DNA of 14,611 nt from Desulfobacterales bacterium (GCA_022361135.1 JAKSBM010000656.1:1-14611), one strand, 5' to 3'; numbered from the stretch's first letter, positions 8,448 through 14,611 are shown. Notes: generated by a model not told the origin, from the letters alone. Translations and numbers: made by a program.

Positions 8448-8590
8448 GTGATGGATCTCCTAATTGTGTGGGGGTAAATGTTCGGTAATGGGAGGGAAGG
8501 GGCTTTGCTGGAAAGCCTCGGAGAGATGTTTTGGCTATGTAAATACAAATGCAAAATAACATTCTTCCTGATCAAGTGACAATATTCCAA

Positions 8591-8648
8591 AACCTTCGCC
8601 ATTGAAGGCTTTGCACTACTGCCAAAAACTTTCGCCATTGAAAGTTTT
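8591..8648. promoter_or_regulatory. Two operator-like dyads upstream of the NAD-glutamate dehydrogenase gene
   Basis: The 12-bp core TTCGCCATTGAA occurs twice, at 8595-8606 and 8631-8642, 36 bp apart. Each copy is centred in an inverted repeat: CCTTC-N6-GAAGG at 8593-8608 and AACTTTC-N6-GAAAGTT in the second (about 8627-8646). A- and T-rich flanks are also shared (CCAAAA before each). Two conserved dyads on roughly the same helix face suggest a dimeric regulator binding as a pair. They lie 150-200 bp upstream of the leftward start codon and about 200 bp upstream of the rightward gene, so the target gene is not certain. Confidence 0.5.
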
Positions 8649-8797
8649 CAGTCATTACCGCCGTACAAGGACAAGCTATTACACCGACTGATGGGGTAGG
8701 TCAACTTGCAATCGATATTTTTTTACACAAACAGAGTTTATCGACCCGGCTGCAAATCAATATCTCGGTTTCATTGGCAATTCCCCCCATGCTTTTG

Positions 8798-8826
8798 TTG
8801 ACTTCCCCCCATGGGCCATATATGGT
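8798..8826 (+). promoter_or_regulatory. Sigma70-like promoter of the maoC-like/eamA operon
   Basis: TTGACT (8798-8803) and TATGGT (8821-8826) are separated by exactly 17 bp and match 5/6 and 4/6 of the consensus boxes. Start of transcription would fall near 8833, giving a leader of only about 15 nt before the ATG at 8848. The spacer and -10 are overlaid by CCCATGGG (8808-8815) and the perfect palindrome CCATATATGG (8816-8825). TTCCCCCCATG is repeated at 8781-8791 and 8803-8813. Confidence 0.5.
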
Positions 8827-8847
8827 AATTATTTTTCAAACCTCTCC

Positions 8848-9840
8848 ATGGACGATGGAAAAATGACCCAAGAAGCCCCCATCCTGCCCGTTGCCGTAGA
8901 TGAAAAACAACTGGAACTCAAGCAGTTGCCGGAAATGCCCAAGATTTTTGCCCGGGCCATGATGATCGCCCCCTTTCGGGGAAAGCAGCTGAAAAAAAGG
9001 GGTATACAAAAAAGGGGTCGCATTGTTTTCAATGGATTGACCCCGAATCCGGAAACCCAGGCCCTCTACCGCAGGGTCTGCGGATTTTCCACCCCGGGGG
9101 AGCTGCCCCCCACCTATTTCCAAACCCTATTTGTGGAACTTCTGGGAAAATACATTGTCAGCCCCCTTTTCCCCCTTACCCCCCTGGGTCTCATCCACAC
9201 CGGACAATCCATCCGCCAGGAACGGCCCATCCTCCCCCATGAGGCCCTGGATCTTTCCTGTGCCCTCCTGGGCATGGAGACATTGGAAAAGGGTGTGGAA
9301 AGCCGATTCCACCTCTGCATCCACATCAAAGGAGAATTGGTCTGGCAGGGGATTTCCACCTTTTTCACCCGGAGCGGGGAAAAAACAAAAAGCAAAAAAA
9401 CAACCCGGGAGGATATCATCCTCAAACCCCGGCGCATCTTCAAGGTGGCCAAAAACACGGGGCGTCGCTATGCCAAGGCATCCGGGGACATGAATCCCCA
9501 CCACCTATACGGCTTCACGGCCAAATTTTTCGGATTCAAACAGCCCATTGCCCACGGCATGTGGAGCCTGGGCCGGAGCTGGGCCGGCATTGAAAGGGAA
9601 CTGGCCCCCCAGTATCCCATCACCCTGGAAGCCCAATTCAAACTCCCCATTTTCATGCCCGCCACCCTGGCCCTGGGATGGGAGGAACTTCCGCCCCCGG
9701 AACGGGATAGAGACGGGGGGGATGAAAAACATCCCCAAGGAGAATCCACAGGAAATAGGGAAATGAAACGGCTGGCATTCGAACTCCGGGACCGGTACTC
9801 CCACCTGCCCCACCTCAAGGGACAATGCAGTTTCAAATGA
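8848..9840 (+). CDS. MaoC-like hot-dog hydratase/dehydratase
   Basis: This 330-residue cytoplasmic protein resembles MaoC/R-specific enoyl-CoA hydratase and 3-hydroxyacyl thioester dehydratase enzymes with two hot-dog folds. The C-terminal half carries the family signature YAKASGDMNPHHL, with presumed catalytic Asp214 and His219, followed by FGFKQPIAHGMW, the usual G-x-x-x-P-I-x-H-G-M segment. The N-terminal half (about 95-195) looks like a second, catalytically silent hot-dog domain, which suits the length. It probably hydrates or dehydrates an acyl-CoA or acyl-ACP; the substrate cannot be read. The start is uncertain. ATG 8848 has no clear ribosome binding site; ATG 8863, preceded by GATGGA, is an alternative that shortens the protein by five residues. 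The 3' end overlaps the transporter gene, implying co-translation. Fold is confident; exact reaction is not. Confidence 0.82.
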   Translation: MDDGKMTQEAPILPVAVDEKQLELKQLPEMPKIFARAMMIAPFRGKQLKKRGIQKRGRIVFNGLTPNPETQALYRRVCGFSTPGELPPTYFQTLFVELLGKYIVSPLFPLTPLGLIHTGQSIRQERPILPHEALDLSCALLGMETLEKGVESRFHLCIHIKGELVWQGISTFFTRSGEKTKSKKTTREDIILKPRRIFKVAKNTGRRYAKASGDMNPHHLYGFTAKFFGFKQPIAHGMWSLGRSWAGIERELAPQYPITLEAQFKLPIFMPATLALGWEELPPPERDRDGGDEKHPQGESTGNREMKRLAFELRDRYSHLPHLKGQCSFK

Positions 9841-10721
9841 TGGGCTCCGCCTTTGCATTGGCGTCGGCCTTCTTCTGGGCCCTGGCCGTCATCCTCTTTA
9901 AAAAGAGCGGTGAGGTCTTATCCCCCATTACCCTGAACATCTATAAAAGTATCGTGGCACTGGTGGCTGTGGGGGCCACCATGGGAGTGATGGGAATTCC
10001 CTTTTTGCCCGACCTGCCCTGGAACCACTGGTGGCAGTTGTCCCTGTCCGGATTTTTGGGCATCACCCTGGCCGACATCTTTTTCTTCACCGCATTGAAT
10101 AAGCTGGGGGCCACCCGCCTGGCCCTGGTGGAATGCCTTTACCTGCCCATGGTCCTGGTATTTTCCTTTTTAATATTGGGGGAACGGCTCTCGGGCCTGG
10201 CCGTGGTCGGAGGTCTGCTGGTCCTGTCGGCGGTATTTTTCGGTTCCCTGCCCGCCCCCGGGGAAGAACGGAGCCGGGACCGGGATACCCTGGGGGGTAT
10301 CATCGCCGGAATTCTGGCCATGGTTTTCCTGGCCCTGGGCATTGTGGTGGCCAAACAGGTCCTGGACCAGAGCAACGTATTCTGGGCCACCTGGGTCCGG
10401 GTGGCCGCCGGGGTAATCACCCTCATCCCCATTGTCCTCTGCCACCCCAAACGGCGCAGTTATATCAATGAGCTGAAAAATACGAAAAACTGGCTGGTTC
10501 CGTTGCCCGCGTCCATTGCCGGCAATTACGTCGCCCTCCTCCTCTGGGTGGCGGGCATGAAATACACCGCCGCCTCAAGGGCCGCCATCCTCAACCAGAT
10601 GTCCACCATCTTCATCTTCATCATGGCCGCCCTCTTCCTCAAGGAACGCATCACCAAACGGAAATCCTTGGCCATTGCCCTGGCCATGACCGGGGCAGCC
10701 ATGACGATTTTAACCAATTAA
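9825..10721 (+). CDS. EamA/DMT-superfamily membrane transporter
   Basis: This 298-residue protein has two ~140-residue EamA repeats and about ten predicted transmembrane helices, the usual plan for drug/metabolite transporters of the inner membrane. Repeat 1 ends with LYLPMVLVFSFLILGERLSG and repeat 2 with ILNQMSTIFIFIMAALFLKE, the paired P/Q-x-x-x-x-x-L-x-E-R-type helices typical of EamA repeats. A hydrophilic loop (about residues 143-155, GEERSRDRD) separates the halves. Two starts are possible. ATG 9825 overlaps the upstream gene by 16 nt, with AAGGGA very close by; ATG 9837 gives a classic 4-nt ATGA overlap but has a distant ribosome site. The overlap makes translational coupling to the hydratase gene likely. 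The substrate is unknown; family members export amino acids, metabolites or drugs. The stop codon directly abuts that of the convergent cyclase gene. Confidence 0.9.
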   Translation: MQFQMMGSAFALASAFFWALAVILFKKSGEVLSPITLNIYKSIVALVAVGATMGVMGIPFLPDLPWNHWWQLSLSGFLGITLADIFFFTALNKLGATRLALVECLYLPMVLVFSFLILGERLSGLAVVGGLLVLSAVFFGSLPAPGEERSRDRDTLGGIIAGILAMVFLALGIVVAKQVLDQSNVFWATWVRVAAGVITLIPIVLCHPKRRSYINELKNTKNWLVPLPASIAGNYVALLLWVAGMKYTAASRAAILNQMSTIFIFIMAALFLKERITKRKSLAIALAMTGAAMTILTN

Positions 10722-11876
10722 TCACATCCCAGGGGAAGGTGCGCAGATGACCCGGTTACGCCCCTTGGCCTTTGCCTGGTACAGGGCCCCATCGGCCCGG
10801 TTCAACAAGGCCGAAATCCCCCCATCGGATTCACTTACCACGGCCCCGCCAATGCTCACGGTCAGACCGACCTGCCCGTTGGGGAGTTCCAATGGATGGG
10901 ATTCAATGTGTCGACGGATGCGCTCTCCGGCATTCCAAAGGTCCCGGGTTCCGATCCCGGGGAGAAGAACCACAAATTCTTCTCCACCAATGCGATAAAA
11001 AAGATCGTTGCTCCTCAGGCATGAGGCCACCTCCCGGGAAAAATGAATGAGCATGGAATCCCCTACGGCATGGCCGTGGGTATCGTTGACGCCCTTGAAA
11101 AAATCAATATCCAGAAGCAAGAGGCCCAGGGGACCGTGGTCGGCCTTCAATTTCCCCATTTCTTCCGGGGTAATCCCATGGAAGGCGCGACGGTTGTATA
11201 CATGGGTCAATGGATCTTTCAATGCCGACCGGGCCAATCGATCGCTTAAATCCTCCACCATCATGATCATCAAACACAAGGTCATGAACAACAGGGAGAC
11301 ATGGGTCCACAATACATAGGCTGCTGTGGTCCACCCCGTTGTGTAGTAAACATCATAGCTCTGGGTAAAAAGGATCTCCCCCCAACGGAGAAAAATGACA
11401 ATGGCGTTGACCAGGTAATTCCAAGCCAACAATATGGCCGTACGCCGCCCCTTGGAAAAGCAGAGAAGATCCCAGCCCATGGAAATGTTAAAAAAGATAA
11501 AAGCCAGGCACAACATGGAAATCCGCACCGGCACAAGTTCGGGAGAAATTAAAGAAAGACAGCCACTGCCGGCAACGCCCCAGACGATGCCGGCCAACCA
11601 GCCAGGATGGGGCCGTCCCAGATAGGTTCGAATGCCCTGCCAGAGAAAGACATGGGCCAATACCGATACGACATTTGCCAGGACAATGGTGAACAGGGGA
11701 GAAATCTGCCCCCTGAAACTCATGAGTGCAAGGGCGATGAAAAGAGCGAAAATCCCCCGTGCCCAGCCCAAAACAGCAGGAGAGGAAAACCGACTGAAAT
11801 GCAACCAGAAGGCCGAAGCTGCCGACACGGCAGCCGTGGCCGTAAGGCCCACATAGAGTTCACGAATGGCAAGCAT
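10722..11876 (-). CDS. Membrane diguanylate cyclase (GGDEF protein)
   Basis: This 384-residue protein has about seven hydrophobic helices in the first 205 residues, then a GGDEF domain (about 215-378) that makes cyclic di-GMP from two GTP. Active-site features are intact: LLDIDFFKGVNDTHGHAVGD (254-273, metal-binding Asp256) and the signature loop GGEEF (297-301). A product-inhibition I-site, RSND (288-291), lies at the usual five-residue distance, so feedback inhibition is expected. The 7-TM N terminus is not a domain I can name; it is presumably a membrane sensor of unknown ligand. The ATG lacks an obvious ribosome binding site, but no earlier ATG exists in frame, and the hydrophobic segment starts directly after it. 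It appears monocistronic with its own upstream promoter candidate. Its stop codon touches the stop of the opposing transporter gene. Confidence 0.93.
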   Translation of the reverse strand: MLAIRELYVGLTATAAVSAASAFWLHFSRFSSPAVLGWARGIFALFIALALMSFRGQISPLFTIVLANVVSVLAHVFLWQGIRTYLGRPHPGWLAGIVWGVAGSGCLSLISPELVPVRISMLCLAFIFFNISMGWDLLCFSKGRRTAILLAWNYLVNAIVIFLRWGEILFTQSYDVYYTTGWTTAAYVLWTHVSLLFMTLCLMIMMVEDLSDRLARSALKDPLTHVYNRRAFHGITPEEMGKLKADHGPLGLLLLDIDFFKGVNDTHGHAVGDSMLIHFSREVASCLRSNDLFYRIGGEEFVVLLPGIGTRDLWNAGERIRRHIESHPLELPNGQVGLTVSIGGAVVSESDGGISALLNRADGALYQAKAKGRNRVICAPSPGM

Positions 11877-11952
11877 GGAGCAGAATCCAAATTCAAATAA
11901 AGGCCAAAAGGTCTTGAAACATGACCAGAATGTTCCAATCCCTTGTCCCAGC

Positions 11953-11982
11953 CCTATACATCAAAACCAATGTCCCTGTAAA
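11953..11982 (-). promoter_or_regulatory. Candidate promoter of the diguanylate cyclase gene
   Basis: On the minus strand TTTACA (11982-11977) and TATAGG (11958-11953) are spaced 18 bp and match 5/6 and 4/6 of the sigma70 boxes. The start of transcription would lie about 70 nt before the cyclase ATG. I see no terminator hairpin between the upstream gene's stop (12031) and this site, so read-through from the argR operon is possible. Confidence 0.35.
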
Positions 11983-12030
11983 TTTCAAAAATAAGAAATG
12001 AATACCACAATGGAAGAAATCAATACTCTT

Positions 12031-12846
12031 CTACCCTGGTTCCCGCCCCGCCGCCCCGGGCACCGAGGCCCAGGAAAAGATATCCTCGTTCTGAAGCAAA
12101 CGGCAGGCCCGGGCCGATTCCACGGCTCGGCTGTGCTGGGTATCCATGAGAATGTGGGTGAGGCCGGCGCCGGCCAGCATGGCCAGGTAGGCCGACTCCA
12201 TGACTTCCCGGCGATAGAGGTCGGGGCCGCCGGTGGTCAGGTTGGAAAGCCCGGCCATGACCTGGACCGGACCGCCCAGAAGCTGGGGCAGAAGCAGGAG
12301 GGTCTCCACCACCTCACGGGCACGGAAGAGCCCCTCTTCCCAGGCCAGGGGAGGCACCACCGGATCAAAAATAATCCGACCCAAGTCCAGTCCGGCTTCG
12401 GTGCAATATGCGGCCAGGGCTCCGGCCATTTCCAGCCGTTCCTCCCGATCCCGGGCCACCCGGCTCTTTTCATCCAAAAGAAAGCCCACCACCGGAACAT
12501 CATATTCCAGGGCCAGGGGAAGGATGGATTTCAACTTAGCGGGCTCCAGGGAAATGCCGTTGATGATTTTGGGATTGGGGCCAGCGGCCAGGCCGGCATC
12601 CATGGCTTCTGGATTGGTGGTATCGATGAAAAGGGGCAGGTCGGTGACGGCGGAAACCGCCTCCACCAGGAAGGTCATGGTCCTGCGGGGGGCACGGGTC
12701 AAGGGGCCGGCATTGATATCCAGGGCCCGGGCACCCCGGGCAACGGCCGCCTGGGCCATGGTCTGGAGGGGAAGGGGATCATGATCTTCAAGGGCGGATT
12801 GAACCATCTTTCGGGTGATGCGGATATCATCGGCCACCAATTCCAC
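12031..12846 (-). CDS. AcsE-like methyltetrahydrofolate (pterin-binding) methyltransferase
   Basis: This 271-residue single-domain TIM barrel belongs to the pterin-binding family that includes dihydropteroate synthase, the MetH folate domain and the methyltetrahydrofolate:corrinoid protein methyltransferase AcsE. It resembles AcsE most: length is near 260, and ARALDINAGP (39-48), FIDTTN (73-78, Asp75), INGIS (95-99, Asn96), FDPVV (160-164, Asp161) and GLSN (199-202, Asn202) align with AcsE's pterin-contacting Asp75, Asn96, Asp160 and proton-donating Asn199 (from memory). It would move a methyl group between methyl-tetrahydrofolate and a corrinoid protein. I chose GTG 12846 because GAGGAGG lies 6 nt upstream; the longer frame would need TTG 12861, which lies within the ribosome site. 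It starts 22 nt after argR in the same direction, so the two look co-transcribed. No corrinoid protein gene is nearby, so the partner is unknown. Confidence 0.82.
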   Translation of the reverse strand: MELVADDIRITRKMVQSALEDHDPLPLQTMAQAAVARGARALDINAGPLTRAPRRTMTFLVEAVSAVTDLPLFIDTTNPEAMDAGLAAGPNPKIINGISLEPAKLKSILPLALEYDVPVVGFLLDEKSRVARDREERLEMAGALAAYCTEAGLDLGRIIFDPVVPPLAWEEGLFRAREVVETLLLLPQLLGGPVQVMAGLSNLTTGGPDLYRREVMESAYLAMLAGAGLTHILMDTQHSRAVESARACRLLQNEDIFSWASVPGAAGREPG

Positions 12847-12852
12847 GGCATG

Positions 12853-12859
12853 CCTCCTC
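12853..12859 (-). promoter_or_regulatory. Ribosome binding site that decides a GTG start
   Basis: GAGGAGG on the minus strand lies 6 nt before GTG 12846-12844. This excludes the in-frame TTG at 12861-12859, which overlaps the site itself. The ATG at 12851-12849 is out of frame and only 1 nt from the site. Confidence 0.7.
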
Positions 12860-12868
12860 AAAAACAGG

Positions 12869-13324
12869 TTACGGGGTATAGATTCCGATCTGCTTCATAT
12901 ACGAGGTCAGTGTTCTCAGGGTTTCCTTGATCCGCTCCACATCCATGGGGGCGATGAAGATGGTATCATCCCCGGCAATGGAGCCCATGACCAGGTCAAA
13001 CCCGTGGTCGTCGATGAATTTGGCCACGGTATTGGCCGTTCCCGGCCGGGTGTGGATGACGATCATCTGACCATTTTCCAGAATCCGGGTTACCAGGGAA
13101 TCAAAAAAACCGATATTTTTCAAGCCCGAAACCGTGTGGGCCAGGACATAGACGGATTTTCCACTCTCATCGGTCTTTTTCACGGCATTGAGTTTTTTCA
13201 ATGCCCGGGACACCGATGACTGGGTGGTGTCAATGCCCTGCTCTTTCAGGGCTTCCACCAGTTCGGCCTGGTTGCCGGAAACCCCGTTGGATAACAATTT
13301 GTTAAGTTCTGCCGCGATGCTCAT
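12869..13324 (-). CDS. argR: Arginine repressor ArgR
   Basis: This 151-residue protein is a full-length ArgR/AhrC regulator, a hexameric, arginine-responsive DNA-binding protein that represses arginine synthesis genes. The N-terminal winged helix (1-70) contains the recognition segment TTQSSVSRALKKL (about 33-45). The C-terminal arginine-binding and hexamer domain (about 80-151) has HTRPGTANTVAKFIDD and the diagnostic GSIAGDDTIFI, whose GDD binds arginine in the family. The ATG is preceded by GGATGGAGCG. The gene is divergent from argG across 194 bp carrying ARG-box-like dyads and overlapping promoters, so ArgR very probably controls both genes. It is followed at 22 nt by the AcsE-like gene. 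Confidence 0.95.
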   Translation of the reverse strand: MSIAAELNKLLSNGVSGNQAELVEALKEQGIDTTQSSVSRALKKLNAVKKTDESGKSVYVLAHTVSGLKNIGFFDSLVTRILENGQMIVIHTRPGTANTVAKFIDDHGFDLVMGSIAGDDTIFIAPMDVERIKETLRTLTSYMKQIGIYTP

Positions 13325-13353
13325 CGCTCCATCCTGTACTTATGGATTTGCTC

Positions 13354-13401
13354 TCGCATTTTTATGCGATATTTAAGTTTTATGCGCATTTTATACATAA
13401 A
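13354..13401. promoter_or_regulatory. ARG-box-like operators between argR and argG
   Basis: Two dyads are visible. The first is TCGCAT-TTTT-ATGCGA (13354-13369), a perfect 6-bp inverted repeat. The second is TTTATG-N11-CATAAA (13379-13384 with 13396-13401). TTTTATGCG recurs directly at 13360 and 13378, an 18-bp step. The AT-rich centre flanked by TGCAT-like arms resembles ArgR operators, which normally occur as adjacent pairs of ~18-bp boxes. The second dyad covers the candidate argR -10 and lies next to the argG -35, the right place for autorepression and for argG control. Assignment to ArgR is inferred from position and shape. Confidence 0.6.
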
Positions 13402-13417
13402 CCCTTGACTCTTTCAA
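13390..13417 (-). promoter_or_regulatory. Candidate argR promoter
   Basis: On the minus strand TTGAAA (13417-13412) and TATAAA (13395-13390) are 16 bp apart, with 4/6 and 5/6 consensus matches. The -10 lies within the second ARG-box-like dyad. Transcription would begin about 60 nt before the argR ATG. Confidence 0.5.
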
Positions 13418-13436
13418 TGTTTTTCTCCATTAATAT
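13405..13436 (+). promoter_or_regulatory. Candidate argG promoter
   Basis: TTGACT (13405-13410) matches 5/6 of the -35 box. An AT-rich ATTAATATT (13429-13437) supplies a weaker -10, with the best alignment at 18-20 bp spacing. The -35 sits inside the argR promoter spacer, so the two divergent promoters overlap. The leader to the argG ATG would be about 75 nt. Confidence 0.4.
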
Positions 13437-13518
13437 TCCAGTGCACGTCCCCGGAAGAACGGCGACGGCCCTTTTATCAAGGGAAACACAGAAGATCCGA
13501 TAATTTTAAGGAGATACC

Positions 13519-14611
13519 ATGTCAAAGGAAAAAGTAGTTCTGGCCTACTCAGGCGGACTGGATACCTCGGTCATCCTCAAATGGCTTCTGGAAGAAGGAT
13601 ATGAAGTCTATGCCTACATGGCCAACATCGGCCAGGAAGAAGATTTTGAAGCCGCCCGCAAAAAAGCATTACAGATCGGGGCCACCGATGTGTTCATCGA
13701 AGACATGCGCCGGGAATTTGTCACCGATTATATTTTCCCGGTATACAAGGCCAATACCATTTATGAAGGCCGATATCTCCTGGGAACGGCCATTGCCCGT
13801 CCCCTGATTTCCAAAAAGCAGATTGAAATTGCCAAACAGGTGGGCGCCCAATACGTCTCCCACGGCGCCACGGGCAAGGGCAACGACCAGGTCCGGTTTG
13901 AGCTCTCCTACTATGCCCTGAACCCGGCCATCAAGGTCATTGCCCCCTGGAAGAACACCGCCTTCCTCAATGCCTTCAAGGGCAGAACCGATCTTCTGGC
14001 CTATGCGGAAAAACATGGGATCCCCACCAAGCAGAGCGCGGCCAAGCCCTACAGCGAGGACGACAACCTCCTGCACATTTCCCACGAAGCCGGCATCCTG
14101 GAAGATCCGGGCCATGAATGCGATGAAAGCATTTACTCCCACACCGTCTCCCCGGAGGAGGCCCCGGACACCCCCACAAAGATCAAAATCCAGTTCAAGG
14201 ACGGCATCCCCGTCAAGGTGACCAACCTCAACGACGGTACGGAAAAAACCGATCCCCTGGAGCTGTTCATGTACCTGAACCAGCTGGGCCGGGAAAACGG
14301 CATCGGCCGTCTGGACATGGTGGAAAACCGCTTCGTGGGCATCAAATCCCGCGGGGTCTATGAAACCCCGGGCGGCGCCATCCTCATGGAAGCCCACAAG
14401 GACATCGAAGGCATTGCCATGGACCGTGAGGTCATGCGCCTGCGGGACATGCTGGCCGCCAAATTCGCCGAACTGGTCTACAATGGATTCTGGTTCAGCC
14501 CGGAAATGGAATTCCTCATGGCCGCCATGGACAAGAGCCAGGAGGTCATCGACGGTGAAGTCACCCTGAAATTGTACAAGGGCGTGGCCTATCCCGTGGC
14601 CCGGACCAGCC
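13519..14611 (+). CDS. argG: Argininosuccinate synthase (3' end beyond window)
   Basis: The first 364 codons of argininosuccinate synthase (EC 6.3.4.5) are present; the family is usually 400-412 residues, so about 40 are missing at the window edge. The enzyme joins citrulline and aspartate with ATP in the penultimate step of arginine synthesis. The N-type ATP pyrophosphatase loop AYSGGLDTS (9-17) is intact. [14 protein letters not shown] (82-95) and [14 protein letters not shown] (115-128) are the citrulline/aspartate/ATP-binding signatures. [10 protein letters not shown] lies further on (about 277-286). TAAGGAG lies 6 nt before the ATG. The sequence around residues 33-60 ([19 protein letters not shown]) resembles animal ASS1 more than the ADVGQ-type form common in bacteria. 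It is divergent from argR and presumably repressed by it. Confidence 0.96.
   Translation, partial: MSKEKVVLAYSGGLDTSVILKWLLEEGYEVYAYMANIGQEEDFEAARKKALQIGATDVFIEDMRREFVTDYIFPVYKANTIYEGRYLLGTAIARPLISKKQIEIAKQVGAQYVSHGATGKGNDQVRFELSYYALNPAIKVIAPWKNTAFLNAFKGRTDLLAYAEKHGIPTKQSAAKPYSEDDNLLHISHEAGILEDPGHECDESIYSHTVSPEEAPDTPTKIKIQFKDGIPVKVTNLNDGTEKTDPLELFMYLNQLGRENGIGRLDMVENRFVGIKSRGVYETPGGAILMEAHKDIEGIAMDREVMRLRDMLAAKFAELVYNGFWFSPEMEFLMAAMDKSQEVIDGEVTLKLYKGVAYPVARTS

Larger units (their letters stand above)
8448..8847. other. 400-bp intergenic region between divergent operons
   Basis: No gene is supported here. It is markedly AT-richer than the flanking genes, as expected for a two-sided promoter region. 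From left to right it holds the leader of the large glutamate dehydrogenase gene, with an 8-bp hairpin (8499-8506 with 8512-8519, one wobble), then two near-identical dyads around 8595-8642. It ends with a sigma70-like promoter for the rightward operon at 8798-8826, overlapped by short repeats and palindromes. No convincing -10/-35 pair was found for the leftward gene. Confidence 0.6.

Noticed and set aside
12031..12846. Dihydropteroate synthase (FolP) for folate synthesis
   Set aside because: The FolP N-terminal signature (NxTPDSF-like) and its C-terminal K-R motif are not seen; the pattern of DINAGP, IDTTN, INGIS, FDP and GLSN fits AcsE-type methyltransferases better.
11998..12930. A 310-codon + strand frame over the AcsE-like gene
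   Set aside because: Antisense shadow; Gly/His/Gln-rich composition and no known motif.
1..14611. A mobile element, defence system or tRNA-linked island
   Set aside because: No transposase, integrase, terminal repeats, tRNA or defence-type protein was found on either strand; the genes are core metabolic, sensory and transport functions.

Overview
The window looks like a chromosomal segment of a sulfate-reducing, Desulfobacterales-type bacterium (Desulfobacterota). This is inferred from the gene set: a fungal-GDH2-like ~1046-residue NAD glutamate dehydrogenase, an AcsE-like methyltetrahydrofolate-binding protein, and an ArgR/ArgG pair. Other signs are the GC-rich third codon positions, strong AGGAGG-type ribosome binding sites, and the absence of plasmid, phage or IS genes. 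The exact genus cannot be read from the sequence.

Layout, left to right. (1) 1-482 holds no supported gene. It has two perfect stem-loops at the left edge, a terminator-like hairpin and the leader of the next operon. (2) 483-3637 (+) is a two-gene chemotaxis operon: cheW, then a methyl-accepting chemotaxis protein with an unusual triple CHASE3-like sensor and a proline-rich octapeptide-repeat tail. A 16-bp hairpin terminator closes it. (3) 3774-8447 (-) carries two unrelated glutamate dehydrogenases in tandem. The large NAD-type enzyme comes first and the NADP-type GdhA follows, with 183 bp and two hairpins between them. (4) 8448-8847 is a regulatory region between divergent genes. It holds paired dyads upstream of the NAD-GDH gene and a good sigma70-like promoter for the next operon. 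(5) 8848-10721 (+) is a MaoC-like hot-dog hydratase/dehydratase overlapping an EamA/DMT-family transporter. (6) 10722-11876 (-) is a membrane diguanylate cyclase whose stop codon abuts the transporter's stop codon with no gap. (7) 12031-13324 (-) is argR followed by an AcsE-like pterin-binding methyltransferase gene whose best start is GTG. (8) 13519 to the right edge (+) is argG, divergent from argR and cut by the window end. Overlapping divergent promoters and ARG-box-like dyads lie between argR and argG.

The right half has a nitrogen theme. The two glutamate dehydrogenases set glutamate synthesis against catabolism, and ArgR/ArgG govern arginine synthesis from glutamate-derived precursors. 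The CheW/MCP pair and the GGDEF protein are sensory modules with unknown ligands. I see no defence system, CRISPR array or mobile element. The least ordinary items are the triple-sensor receptor with its repeat tail, the paired dyads upstream of the NAD-GDH gene, and the stand-alone AcsE-like gene in an apparent argR operon.
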